Shown: in pieces, positions 8,339 through 17,442 of the stretch
Position numbering within the stretch: the stretch's first letter is position 1
How the letters are laid out: each line of letters begins with the position of its first letter
Source of the DNA: Bdellovibrio sp. qaytius
GTDB lineage: Bacteria > Bdellovibrionota > Bdellovibrionia > Bdellovibrionales > Bdellovibrionaceae
Direction: 5' to 3'
Assembly (NCBI GenBank): GCA_004011035.1
Contig: CP025734.1
Location: 2,130,001 to 2,194,000, forward strand
DNA: 64,000 nt
Program-made: the position numbers and the translations under genes
The notes under the pieces: model-generated
The model's input: the letters and a program-made list of their open reading frames with translations, nothing else
What the model was told of the DNA's origin: nothing
Database searches by the model: none

Positions 8339-9423
8339 ATATTCTTTTCTATAAAATCGCAGTACTTTTTACTTTGGCTTGTAAACGTGTGTTTAAATTT
8401 TTCGATTGATTTCTGCGTGATACTTTTCACTTCGCTTTTGTCTTTGGCCCATTGATTTAATTTTTTAACTAATGAATTTTCTGTGTAATACATCGCCCAG
8501 TCGTTAAATTCAGACTCGTCTGAATAAACTTCGTGAAGTAACAAAGGGCGCTCCATCATAATGGATAACGAATAGGTGCCTGAAATTTTGTATTTTTTGT
8601 AAAGATCAAAATATTGATTTTTTGGTCCAATTAAAGTCATTAACAAATCTGATGAATCAATTTGCTGATACATTTCTTGTAGTGGTACAAAATGATCATA
8701 AAAAGAAAAATTATTTTCTAAGCCAGCAGCTTTGGCTTTGACTATAAGCTCTTGGCCGTCTTTTTTGCCGGCGTTACCTAGAATTACAAATTTTATGTTA
8801 CTGGCTAATTTTTCAGGGCCTTGGCTTAAATTTTCAACGAGTTCTAGATAATCGCGGCGATGAAATTCAACAAAACCTGGAATTGCTATTTTTAATTCGG
8901 CTGGGTTTTCGTTTTTCAAAAGTTTGTAATCAGTCAGACATGAATAAAATGAAGAGAACTTAAACTTATTAGAAACTTTACCGTTTAGATTTTTTAAAAT
9001 GTATTCAGCCAGAACAAAGTATTTTTTAATTTTTAGATTAATCAAACTTTGCGTCAGGCTTCCGAAAATAAATTTATCGGCGTTATGATGAACTCCGATA
9101 AATTCAGTTCTTAAAAATAAACCTAAAAGTGATAACCACTTCACTGATTGCCCTTGGCCGTCATTCATAACGGCGTAATCAGCATCAATTGATTTAATTT
9201 GTTTAAAGGCTGTCCAGATGGCTTTAAATTTTGAGTCTTTTGGTAGAATGGTCGCTGATTTTATTAAGCCCGCAGCGATAAGATCTTTAGGTAAGCCGTT
9301 AACGACTTCTTTGGTTGAAATCACATGCAATTCAAAACGCTCTTTAGCCAAATAAAGCTGAGCAATCATCACATCGATTTGCAGAGGAGAAAAATCTATC
9401 CAGACCGTTTTTTTAGCTCTCAT
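8335..9423 (-). CDS. Glycosyltransferase-like protein (GT-B, group 1 type)
   Basis: A 362-residue protein. The C-terminal half has a typical nucleotide-sugar half-domain (SNIKFVILGNAGKKDGQE, then a SFYDHFVPLQEMYQQIDSSD segment resembling the GT4 pattern of a search loop before the donor site). The N-terminal half is divergent. No signal peptide or membrane helix is seen. It overlaps the methyltransferase gene by 4 bases. The GT assignment comes from fold-level pattern only; the substrate is unknown. Confidence 0.6.
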   Translation of the reverse strand: MRAKKTVWIDFSPLQIDVMIAQLYLAKERFELHVISTKEVVNGLPKDLIAAGLIKSATILPKDSKFKAIWTAFKQIKSIDADYAVMNDGQGQSVKWLSLLGLFLRTEFIGVHHNADKFIFGSLTQSLINLKIKKYFVLAEYILKNLNGKVSNKFKFSSFYSCLTDYKLLKNENPAELKIAIPGFVEFHRRDYLELVENLSQGPEKLASNIKFVILGNAGKKDGQELIVKAKAAGLENNFSFYDHFVPLQEMYQQIDSSDLLMTLIGPKNQYFDLYKKYKISGTYSLSIMMERPLLLHEVYSDESEFNDWAMYYTENSLVKKLNQWAKDKSEVKSITQKSIEKFKHTFTSQSKKYCDFIEKNI

Positions 9424-9492
9424 TCAAGCCATAAGGTCACTTAAAACATAAACCCTGTCAACGAGCGGATATATAAGCTTTTTGTGAGTATA

Positions 9493-10461
9493 TTATCGGC
9501 AGGTTCCTGTTTTAGGATCGGCCTCAATTTGCATGAACAACTTTTGATTCATCTGAGGGCAAACATCTTGAAAATTACTGACGCCGATACTGACTGAAGG
9601 GTTTTTACGATCTGGTGATTTATTATTCGGGTAAATCGCCACGAATGTCTTTTGATTGGGATGCTGCAAAATCACGTTTGACGTATTACCGATCTGCTTT
9701 TGGGGATAACTTGCTAAATCCACAACGCAAGATTTTTTGCCATCTTGAGTTGCGTACTTAAAAGATACGACTTTATTATGCTCGATCTTGGCTTCAAGAG
9801 TGGCTGCAAAAGTTAGACGAATACCATCTGTTACGTCTCCACCAAAGCTGCACTTAATATCTGCGTTTAAATCTTCTTTCATTTGACCAGAAGCACTTGT
9901 TTTAATTGTGCCCTTGCCACTGACAGCACCGGCCAATAGTGTTGGCTGAGCCTCCGTTTTACACTCTAAACACTCGGCTACTTTTTGTGGATTTTTAATA
10001 TCATTTAATTTAGATGTCGCTTGATTCATCGTGTTTAAAGCCTCACGACTTGGTTCACGGCGCTCTTCAGGATCTGGAGATCGAAAAGCTTGAATAGGCT
10101 CGCGCGCCTCCATACGTTCAGCGCGATCAGGAAATTTAGTCATCGTATTCATGGCTGAGAAAAAATTAAATAAAGGGTTTTGGGCATTGGCATTATAAGA
10201 GCTCCACATTGTTTGCCCCATGTTTGGCCCCGATTGTGGAACAAATTGCATCGCGTATTGTTGATTACCCATATTCACCGCTTGAAGAATTCGTAAGCGA
10301 TCTGCAGGATTGATCGTCGCGGTTTGCAGCTGCTGTTGTTGCTGTTGCGCTAATTGCTGCGCATACATCTGTCGCATATATAAATCTAATTGCGGTGAAG
10401 GTTGAGCCTGCGAGAAGGCTTTTACAGAAATTAATAAAATTAAACTAATTATGTTTTTCAC
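9493..10461 (-). CDS. Exported Q-rich protein of unknown function
   Basis: A 322-residue protein with signal peptide MKNIISLILLISVKAFSQA. A Gln-rich segment follows (LAQQQQQQLQ, residues 37-46). The central part is charged and Pro-rich (DPEERREPSREALN). The C-terminal half from about residue 160 looks like a compact beta-rich domain with cysteines in AECLECKTE, IKCSFGG, KSCVVD, DVCPQ and TGTCR, so disulfides are likely. I recognise no family. It is flanked by short gaps without clear terminators. Confidence 0.65.
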   Translation of the reverse strand: MKNIISLILLISVKAFSQAQPSPQLDLYMRQMYAQQLAQQQQQQLQTATINPADRLRILQAVNMGNQQYAMQFVPQSGPNMGQTMWSSYNANAQNPLFNFFSAMNTMTKFPDRAERMEAREPIQAFRSPDPEERREPSREALNTMNQATSKLNDIKNPQKVAECLECKTEAQPTLLAGAVSGKGTIKTSASGQMKEDLNADIKCSFGGDVTDGIRLTFAATLEAKIEHNKVVSFKYATQDGKKSCVVDLASYPQKQIGNTSNVILQHPNQKTFVAIYPNNKSPDRKNPSVSIGVSNFQDVCPQMNQKLFMQIEADPKTGTCR

Positions 10462-10529
10462 TTTATCTGTATCGACATAATACGAGGTGAAATCAATGCG
10501 ACTTCAGTCTAGGCGCTAACGATACACAA

Positions 10530-11273
10530 CTACGAACCCCAACCGCCAGAAATACTATAAGACTCTCCAGTGATTGTGCTTGCACTTGGCGAACATAAAA
10601 AGGACGTTAAGTCGGCCACCTGAGACGGTTGCGTCAGTTGCTTGATGTGTTGCGCTTTGAGAAATACATTTCTTAAAACGTCGTCTTCGCTCATGTTGTT
10701 TAATTCCATTTGTGCTTTAACTTGATTGCGCATTAACGGCGTATCAACAAAACCTGGGCAAATGTTGTTTACTGTAATGCCAAAGTCAGCGCCCTCAATA
10801 GCCATAACTTTACTTAAACCATGCACACCGTGCTTTGCTGCAACATACGCTGCCTTAAACGGGCTCGCTAGTTTTCCGTGAACAGAACTGATGTTGATAA
10901 TTCGCCCTGATTTTTTTTCTTTCATATCTTTAAAGACTGCGCGCGAACAAAGAAATGTTCCAGTTAACAATACACCGATTAATAAATTCCATTTTTCTAA
11001 AGGATAATCTTCAATCGGACTCATAAATTGCAAACCACAATTATTCACTAAAATATCTGGTGCGCCGAATTGTTTTTTGACCTGTAAGTAAGCTTCATTC
11101 ACTGCTAATTCATTACTTACGTCACATTTAATAATTGGAAATCCTAAATCTTGAGCTGGAATTGTTACATCCCAACCAACGGGTTGAATATTTTCGCTTA
11201 ACATTTTCTTTGCAATAGCTAACCCAATACCACTCGAAGCCCCTGTAATTATTGCCACTTTTTTTAAACTCAT
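10530..11273 (-). CDS. bdhA: D-3-hydroxybutyrate dehydrogenase (SDR family)
   Basis: A 247-residue short-chain dehydrogenase that should oxidise 3-hydroxybutyrate to acetoacetate with NAD+. The Rossmann motif is GASSGIG (11-17), the catalytic Ser is 130 (ISSVHGKLASPFK), and Tyr143/Lys147 lie in AAYVAAKHG. The segments LQFMSPIEDYPLEKWN and ISSVHGKLASPFK, and the GGWGS C-terminus, are characteristic of 3-hydroxybutyrate dehydrogenases. The usual NNAG is NNCG (77-80). It diverges from a PHB depolymerase gene, and the two activities fit one pathway. A TTAAGGAG ribosome-binding site precedes the ATG. Confidence 0.88.
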   Translation of the reverse strand: MSLKKVAIITGASSGIGLAIAKKMLSENIQPVGWDVTIPAQDLGFPIIKCDVSNELAVNEAYLQVKKQFGAPDILVNNCGLQFMSPIEDYPLEKWNLLIGVLLTGTFLCSRAVFKDMKEKKSGRIINISSVHGKLASPFKAAYVAAKHGVHGLSKVMAIEGADFGITVNNICPGFVDTPLMRNQVKAQMELNNMSEDDVLRNVFLKAQHIKQLTQPSQVADLTSFLCSPSASTITGESYSISGGWGS

Positions 11274-11426
11274 GGTTATGCTCCTTAAGAAAATACTTTA
11301 AAATTCAGTGCTATTTATGACTTTGTCTAAAGCAGTTGTCTAGCTGTTGTCTGTTCGTGTTATTGGTTGTTTTATACATATTAGTCACCTAGTACTGATC
11401 CGGTAGATCCTCGAGGGGGAAATTCT

Positions 11427-12464
11427 ATGTTTTATGCAATTCGCAAACTAGTTACTTTATTCTCGTTTTTTGCAGCTTCAATTTCTTTTTCACAAACAGT
11501 ATCAGCTTACAACATTAATCCATCACAGATTTCGATGTCAGGAATTTCTGCCGGTGCTTTTTTCGCCAATCAAATGCACGTCGCCTATTCGCAAACACTG
11601 ACTGGCGGCGTAGCGATGATCGCTGGCGGTATTTACAACTGTTCAAACGGAAATGTAAATACGGCTCTGAATACATGCATGAAAGGCACAACAACTTCGG
11701 CTGTTGTTGATCAAACTGTTAACGATATCAAATCTTTAAGTAAAACTGGCAAGGTTGATAATATTGATAATATCGCCAACTCAAAGGTTTTTTTAATTTC
11801 TGGAAAATTTGATGATGTTGTTTTAACTCCGGCCATGGATAGAGTTGAAGAACTTTATTTAAAACTTGGAGTTCCAGCTAAAAATATTAAATACAACAAA
11901 TCAATTGAAATGGGTCATGCGTTCCCAACAGTAGATTATGGCAATACGTGTTCAACTCCGCGCTCTAAGCCATTTATCAGCAAATGTAATTATGATGGCG
12001 CTTACGAAATTCTTAATTATTTTCACGGCCCTTTAAAAAACAAAAAAGCTTTTGTTGAGAAAAATTTAATTTCTTACTCGCAAAATAAATTTTTCGAAAA
12101 TAAAGCCACTGGCTTTACTTCTACTTTTTCAGGCTCATCAAACTCATTGGCTGAAACAGGCGCTGTTTATGTGCCGACGGCTTGCCAACAGGGCGAAGAA
12201 TGTGCGCTTCACATTTCTTTTCACGGCTGCATGCAATCGCGTGATGATATTGGCGATGATTATTTAAAAAAATTAGGCCTTAACGAATGGGCTGAAGGCA
12301 ACAACATCATCGTGTTTTACCCGCAAGCCGTTAAAAATTATATTTTAGGTAATCCAAATTCTTGCTTTGACTGGTGGGGATACACAGGGCCTGAATACCA
12401 CACAAAAAATTCAGTTCAAATGAACATCGTTTACAAGATGATTAAGGATTTGATCAAAAAATAA
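11427..12464 (+). CDS. Exported poly(3-hydroxybutyrate) depolymerase, type-2 catalytic domain
   Basis: A 345-residue exported hydrolase with signal peptide 1-27. The lipase box GISAG (39-43, nucleophile Ser41) is close to the N-terminus. The likely acid is Asp130 or Asp131 (SGKFDD), the His is 165 (EMGHAFP), and the oxyanion-type segment SFHGCMQ (265-271) lies near the C-terminus. This circular order is that of type-2 PHB depolymerase domains. No separate substrate-binding domain follows, so it may act on amorphous granules in the periplasm or in prey, which is an inference. AGGGGGAAATTCT precedes the ATG. The stop overlaps the next start by 1 base. Confidence 0.82.
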   Translation: MFYAIRKLVTLFSFFAASISFSQTVSAYNINPSQISMSGISAGAFFANQMHVAYSQTLTGGVAMIAGGIYNCSNGNVNTALNTCMKGTTTSAVVDQTVNDIKSLSKTGKVDNIDNIANSKVFLISGKFDDVVLTPAMDRVEELYLKLGVPAKNIKYNKSIEMGHAFPTVDYGNTCSTPRSKPFISKCNYDGAYEILNYFHGPLKNKKAFVEKNLISYSQNKFFENKATGFTSTFSGSSNSLAETGAVYVPTACQQGEECALHISFHGCMQSRDDIGDDYLKKLGLNEWAEGNNIIVFYPQAVKNYILGNPNSCFDWWGYTGPEYHTKNSVQMNIVYKMIKDLIKK

Positions 12465-13144
12465 TGGAATTTCTAGTTCACGGCGAAATCACTGCAGACA
12501 CAAAACGTGTCATTATTTTATTACATGGTTTTCCAGGTATTTCGACGAAACAAAATCGCGATCTGGCGCCGATACTTTTTGAAAAATTAGGAATTCCTAC
12601 AGCCATTGTTTTTTATCCGGGTCTTTCAGTAAATCCTGGTAAATTTAAATACACGACAGCCTACAAATTAGTTTGTGATTTTTTAAATCAATGCTTAGCA
12701 AAAAATAAAAATATTAAATTTGAAATTTTCGGCCACAGTTTTGGTGGTTATATAAGTTTGCGCTTGGCTAAAGACTTTAACAGTCACATCGAAAAAATAT
12801 TTCTTTTATCTCCCCTACTGCATGTGATCAGCGATCAACTTTTAGAAGAGCTTGTGACAAAACTTTACCGCGAGAACAGCCAACTTGAAAGGCACTCGCT
12901 TGAAGAATTTTATGAAGATCATAATTTATTTGTTCCAGGCTATCATCCCGACGAATTAAAAAAATATTTAGCAAATATTAAAGTTAAATTGCTGCAATCT
13001 AAGGATGACACCATCACACCGACGGCAGTGGCTAAAGAATTTGTTAAAGACACAACAATTAAATATGAAGAGTCTTGGCAAGAGCATGCTTTCACGAGTG
13101 ATCGCCAAGAAGTCTTTGATAAAGTCGTCGAATTTTTTGCCTAA
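12464..13144 (+). CDS. Alpha/beta hydrolase
   Basis: A 226-residue serine hydrolase without signal peptide. The oxyanion segment LLHGFPG is at 19-25. The nucleophile elbow is GHSFGG, with Ser92. The acid is probably in SKDDTITP and the His in WQEHAF near the C-terminus. It starts on the last base of the depolymerase stop (TAATG) and so is co-translated with it. By context it may cleave 3-hydroxybutyrate oligomers released by the depolymerase, which is an inference; the sequence alone does not fix the substrate. Confidence 0.78.
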   Translation: MEFLVHGEITADTKRVIILLHGFPGISTKQNRDLAPILFEKLGIPTAIVFYPGLSVNPGKFKYTTAYKLVCDFLNQCLAKNKNIKFEIFGHSFGGYISLRLAKDFNSHIEKIFLLSPLLHVISDQLLEELVTKLYRENSQLERHSLEEFYEDHNLFVPGYHPDELKKYLANIKVKLLQSKDDTITPTAVAKEFVKDTTIKYEESWQEHAFTSDRQEVFDKVVEFFA

Positions 13145-13187
13145 ATTTCTTTTAGATTAGTCAGTGACATTCATAGTTTAGCTGACT

Positions 13188-14444
13188 ATGTTTCCTCGAA
13201 TGAACACTAAGATCACATTTAAAGATTTAAAAGAGGCCGTCAACTTAACCGTTATAGTCGCTGCCCTTGGGTATTTTGTAGATATGTTTGATATCACATT
13301 ATTCGGTGTTGTTCGTAAGGCTTCGCTTCAAGCTATCGGCATAACAGAAGCCGCTGACTTATTAAAATATGGCGTTCAGCTTTATAATTACCAAATGATC
13401 GGTATGATGATCGGTGGAATTATCTGGGGTGTCTTAGCTGATAAAAAAGGTCGTACTAAAGTGATCTTTGCTTCGATCGCTCTTTATTCGGCAGGTAATA
13501 TCGCCAATGCTTTTGTAACCAATATCGAAATGTATGCTTTATGTCGTTTGATTACAGGTATTGGCTTAGCTGGTGAATTAGGTGCAGCCATCACTCTTGT
13601 GGCCGAATCATTACCGATTCGCTTACGTGGTCTTGGTACAACGATTGTCGCAACCATGGGCTTAATGGGAAGCGTGGCCGCCGCTCTTTTCGGAAGTATG
13701 CTGACTTGGCACTTGGCTTATGTCGTTGGCGGTGTCGGTGGTATATTATTATTATTTATGCGTTACAAATTATCTGATTCAGCTCAATTTACAAATGTAG
13801 TTAAAGATAAAAACATTGAGCGCGGTAATATCTGGATGCTGTTTACTAAAGAACGTCTTCCTCGATATATTTTCTGTATCTTAGCCGGCATTCCGATTTA
13901 TTTTATGACTGGGATTTTATTTACGTTCTCGCCTGAAATTTTACAGGGCCTTGGCTATACAAATCAGCTCTCTGCGGCAGAAGCTTTATTGTACGGAACT
14001 ATCGGTTTAACTATCGGTGATTTATTGAGTGGTTTATTAAGTCAGAAATTACAAAGTCGTAAAAAGAGTATCGCGTTTTCTTTAGTTATGGCGATGATCT
14101 TGACGGTGTGTTTTATTTTCTATCCGCACACAGATAATTCGACGATTTTAGCTCTATGTTTTTTACTTGGAATTTGCGCGGGCTACTGGGCTGTTCTTAT
14201 CACTACAGCGGCTGAGCAATTCGGCACAAACCTTCGAGGCACAGTGGCCTCGACAGTGCCAAACTTCGTGCGTGGGTCAGCTGTGGTTGCAACGACACTG
14301 TTCTTATTCTTAAAAACATCAATGGGGTTAACTTCAGTGTTAGCCGTTTCAACAGTTGGTTTTATCTGGTTTGCTTTAGCGTTGTTTAGCTTAACTAAAC
14401 TTAAAGAGACGTTCACTCAAGATTTAAACTTTGTTGAAAAGTAA
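13188..14444 (+). CDS. MFS transporter
   Basis: A 418-residue major facilitator with twelve predicted hydrophobic segments. The loop 2-3 signature is GVLADKKGRTKVIF, close to the family G-x-x-x-D-R-x-G-R-R pattern. It has a FVDMFDITLFG first helix and a conserved RLITGIGLAGELGAA segment of the sugar-phosphate/MHS-type branch. The start could be ATG at 13188 or ATG at 13200; neither has a good ribosome-binding site. It follows the depolymerase/hydrolase pair by 43 bases on the same strand and could import or export an organic acid product, which is an inference. It converges on the YiiX-like gene. Confidence 0.8.
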   Translation: MFPRMNTKITFKDLKEAVNLTVIVAALGYFVDMFDITLFGVVRKASLQAIGITEAADLLKYGVQLYNYQMIGMMIGGIIWGVLADKKGRTKVIFASIALYSAGNIANAFVTNIEMYALCRLITGIGLAGELGAAITLVAESLPIRLRGLGTTIVATMGLMGSVAAALFGSMLTWHLAYVVGGVGGILLLFMRYKLSDSAQFTNVVKDKNIERGNIWMLFTKERLPRYIFCILAGIPIYFMTGILFTFSPEILQGLGYTNQLSAAEALLYGTIGLTIGDLLSGLLSQKLQSRKKSIAFSLVMAMILTVCFIFYPHTDNSTILALCFLLGICAGYWAVLITTAAEQFGTNLRGTVASTVPNFVRGSAVVATTLFLFLKTSMGLTSVLAVSTVGFIWFALALFSLTKLKETFTQDLNFVEK

Positions 14445-14449
14445 ATTAA

Positions 14450-15061
14450 CTATAAAGATTCGTGAACGAAAGTTAGATTTTCATCACTCAGAAGGCCGAC
14501 CGGTGTAATGATCGGCTCTTCTGGATTAAGCTCGCGACCAATCGCTGTTAGGCGCTCTTCAATCAGTTTTTTAACAAAAGGTCCATCTAGCTTTAGATCT
14601 TTAATTTTTTGCAAGAGCCCAACCGGGCGCCCTGTCACTTCACGAAAAACTTTATAAACTAACTCGCTACAATAAATTCTTTCGTCAGAAAATTCGAAGA
14701 AAATATCGTATGGCTGATTGTACTTATATAAAGCCGCATACAATTTAGGGAGCATCTTTTGCGTAAACATCCCGTAGCGCATAACTTTATAGGCATTGTT
14801 TCGACTTCGGCCAATAAATGTTTTAATCGGAGTAATTTGTAACGGGCCGCGGGCTTCTGCCACATGCCACTCACCTGATTTTTTAATCACGATACCTACA
14901 TGAGTCCATACAGAGTCGGTCGCTTCGGCAATGGCCGCTGCTTGTTCACTTTGGCTTTGTTGAAGTATAATATCACCTTCGGCTAAGACTTTATCTAAGG
15001 CATTGCTTGCTGCAAAGACCATGTTTGAAAAAAATAAAATCAAGACTAAAACAGTTTTCAT
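14450..15061 (-). CDS. YiiX-like permuted papain-fold (NlpC/P60-related) exported protein
   Basis: A 203-residue protein with signal peptide MKTVLVLILFFSNMVFA. The domain begins LAEGDIILQQ, has the His motif WTHVGIVI, and the Cys motif ERIYCSELVYKVF. That is the His-before-Cys order of the circularly permuted papain-like YiiX/DUF830 group. Related proteins act on peptidoglycan peptides or lipids, but the substrate here is unknown. I start at the ATG at 15061 rather than an upstream TTG because the signal peptide begins there. Confidence 0.75.
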   Translation of the reverse strand: MKTVLVLILFFSNMVFAASNALDKVLAEGDIILQQSQSEQAAAIAEATDSVWTHVGIVIKKSGEWHVAEARGPLQITPIKTFIGRSRNNAYKVMRYGMFTQKMLPKLYAALYKYNQPYDIFFEFSDERIYCSELVYKVFREVTGRPVGLLQKIKDLKLDGPFVKKLIEERLTAIGRELNPEEPIITPVGLLSDENLTFVHESL

Positions 15062-15124
15062 ACAGGGTAAGTATAGGCGCTCTTTTTTAAGCCAGGCAAA
15101 CAATTAAAACTTAACGGCGGCGAC

Positions 15125-16024
15125 TTATTGCACCGTCTTATCGTTTGTTTTTTGATAGAAAAACCAAGCCACGGCAGCAAAAATAGATGTGTTGGTATCA
15201 CTTTTGTAAAGGGGCGAAGCTCTGTTTGCCGAGTCACCATAATAACTGTGGCTCGCGCCGAATATAAAGTTATACGCTTTATATTCATATAAGAAACTTT
15301 GCCCGATTGAAACTGAAGACAATCCGCCCCTTGCATCGTAGGCCTGGCGCTCGTTCGTTGCGTAGATATTTTCTACCTGATAGTAGTAATTTGCCACACG
15401 TTCACTGAATAGCTCGACCGCAACCGAAGTCGTTGCGGTTAAATTTGGAACTAGAAAGTTTAATTTTTGAAATCTAAGTTCAGGCTCAAACACAAAACCC
15501 AAAAAATCGGTTTTACGAAAATCTGTTTCAAATGTTAAGCGCAGCGGAATTTGTAACGTTAATAACGAAACTTTAGGATTTCTCCATAACTTGTAATTTA
15601 AGCTGGGCCCTGTTTCTAACATATAATTTAAATTCGGCATTCCAGCTCTAGTTTTATTATTATCACTGTCACTGTTAAAGCGCGCACCGAAGCTTAAATT
15701 AATTTCTAGTTCGGTCGATTTAAATAATTCAGCGCGAGTTCCTTCGTCTTGATCGGATTTTAGAACATCACCGCGATAAATAATTAATGGAATTGTTAAA
15801 AACTTATTTGAATACTCATTAGAAGCCGGATAATCCGCCACCGAGCCATAGGCATAACCAACGCCGAGTTCTAATTCAGAAACCGTGGGCTTTTTTTCTT
15901 TTTGCAGTTGTATGTTTTTTTCAACTTCAATCATATTGATCAGGTCGGGATCAATGCTTTGAGCCCGCAATTGCGGGCTCAAAAGTAGAATCGTTAAAAT
16001 AAAGAATTTTTTAGTACTATTCAT
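15125..16024 (-). CDS. MipA/OmpV-family outer-membrane protein
   Basis: A 299-residue exported protein with signal peptide 1-21 (FILTILLLSPQLRA). The mature part opens with ELGVGYAYGSVADYPASNEY, the G-x-G and P-x-Y pattern of MipA/OmpV proteins. It continues with alternating amphipathic strands (LTIPLIIYRG, INLSFGARFN, FIFGASHSYYGDS). The family forms small outer-membrane barrels; some members scaffold murein enzymes. The ATG at 16024 overlaps the pilR stop by 8 bases (ATGAATAG), so it is probably co-translated with the pil genes. A 26-base perfect palindrome (15958-15983) lies inside the signal-peptide codons. Confidence 0.7.
   Translation of the reverse strand: MNSTKKFFILTILLLSPQLRAQSIDPDLINMIEVEKNIQLQKEKKPTVSELELGVGYAYGSVADYPASNEYSNKFLTIPLIIYRGDVLKSDQDEGTRAELFKSTELEINLSFGARFNSDSDNNKTRAGMPNLNYMLETGPSLNYKLWRNPKVSLLTLQIPLRLTFETDFRKTDFLGFVFEPELRFQKLNFLVPNLTATTSVAVELFSERVANYYYQVENIYATNERQAYDARGGLSSVSIGQSFLYEYKAYNFIFGASHSYYGDSANRASPLYKSDTNTSIFAAVAWFFYQKTNDKTVQ
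15958..15983. repeat. 26-base perfect palindrome inside a coding region
   Basis: TTTGAGCCCGCAA followed by its exact reverse complement, centred on CAATTG, within codons 14-22 of the MipA-like gene. It could form a GC-rich stem in the mRNA about 40 bases after the start codon. No T tract follows on either strand, so it is not a standard terminator. Confidence 0.75.
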
Positions 16025-17423
16025 CGTCCATTTCATCATCACCCATTACGCCAAGAGAATATTTCTCTACACGGTAGCGCATTGAACGAAAGGAAATTTT
16101 TAATAATTTAGCAGCTTTTTTCTTCACGCCATTTGAAGCATGAATCGCTTTAATTAATAATTCTTTCTCGATCTGACCAACAACTTTATCTAGATCTAAA
16201 CCATCATCACCAATTTCAATTTCGTTTGATGAGGCCATTTTACGACCTGAAGTTGTATTCACCATTGGCGGTAAAGATTCAGGCAAGATCGTAGAACCTG
16301 CTTCTAAAGCCACTGTGCGCTCGATCATATTTTCTAATTCACGCACATTACCTGGATAATTATATTTTTTAAGAATATCCATCGCTTCAACTGAAATCGT
16401 GTGAATTTGTTTATTCAGCTTGTCGTTGTATTTCTTTAAAAAGTGATTCGCTAATAAAGGAATATCTTCAGAACGATCACGCAACGGAGGTGATTTAATA
16501 CCAATTACATTTAAACGGTAAAACAAATCTTGGCGAAATGTACTTTTAGAAACCATGTCTTCAAGATTTCTGTTCGTCGCAGCGATGATACGCACTTCAA
16601 CTTTATTATCGTCTGTAGCACCTACACGGCGAATAATTCTTTCTTGAATCGCACGAAGTAGCTTCACCTGAATAGAAGCTGGTAATTCACCAACCTCATC
16701 TAAGAATAAAGTTCCGCCGTCAGCCACTTCAAAAAGACCCGCTTTATCAGCGATGGCTCCTGTGAATGAACCTTTTTTATGACCGAACATTTCTGATTCC
16801 ATTAAGTTTTCAGGAATCGCTCCGCAGTTAACAGTTACAAAGGGTTTATCTTTTAAAGGCCCGTTGTAATGGATGGCTTTAGCGATAACCTCTTTACCCG
16901 TACCAGATTCACCGGTGATTAAAACATTCGTCGGCGCTTGCGATACACGTTGAATTAAATTAAATACGCTGTGCATGGCTTCTGAATTACCAATCATGTT
17001 TTGAAAAGAGTATTCTTTAACTAATTCTTTTTTAAGAACGCGCACTTCTGTTTCTAAGTTTTTAGATCTTAAAGCATTCGCGATGTTTAAACGCACTTCA
17101 TCGATTTTAAATGGCTTAGTTAAATAATCATAGGCGCCAAGTTTCATGGCTTCAACCGCAGTTTCAGTTGTACCGAAAGCTGTGATGATCATAAACACTA
17201 GATCAGGATAACTTTCGCGCACATGGCGAAGTAATTCAATCCCCGTCACATTTGGCATTTGCATGTCAGAAATGACCATATCAAATGTTTTCTTTGTTAA
17301 AATTTCTTTAGCCTTAGCGCCATCTTCTGCAGTGGTCACTTCATAGCCTTCTTTTTTTAGCATGATCTCGAGAAACTCTCGGATTGATTCTTCGTCGTCT
17401 ACTACTAAAATGCGTGATTTCAT
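16017..17423 (-). CDS. pilR: Sigma-54-dependent response regulator PilR
   Basis: A 468-residue NtrC-family activator. The receiver has phospho-Asp53 (VISDMQMP) and a Lys in YLTKPF. The AAA+ domain carries Walker A GESGTGKE, Walker B LFLDEVGEL and arginine fingers in FRQDLFYRLNV. The sigma-54 contact loop reads GSFTGA rather than the usual GAFTGA. A Fis-type HTH ends the protein (KKAAKLLKISFRSMRYRVEKY). It lies directly after pilS, so it probably controls pilin or other sigma-54 promoters; no pilA is in the window. The start follows GGAGATACAG. Confidence 0.9.
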   Translation of the reverse strand: MKSRILVVDDEESIREFLEIMLKKEGYEVTTAEDGAKAKEILTKKTFDMVISDMQMPNVTGIELLRHVRESYPDLVFMIITAFGTTETAVEAMKLGAYDYLTKPFKIDEVRLNIANALRSKNLETEVRVLKKELVKEYSFQNMIGNSEAMHSVFNLIQRVSQAPTNVLITGESGTGKEVIAKAIHYNGPLKDKPFVTVNCGAIPENLMESEMFGHKKGSFTGAIADKAGLFEVADGGTLFLDEVGELPASIQVKLLRAIQERIIRRVGATDDNKVEVRIIAATNRNLEDMVSKSTFRQDLFYRLNVIGIKSPPLRDRSEDIPLLANHFLKKYNDKLNKQIHTISVEAMDILKKYNYPGNVRELENMIERTVALEAGSTILPESLPPMVNTTSGRKMASSNEIEIGDDGLDLDKVVGQIEKELLIKAIHASNGVKKKAAKLLKISFRSMRYRVEKYSLGVMGDDEMDDE

Positions 17424-17442
17424 CTGTATCTCCTAGTTGTCT

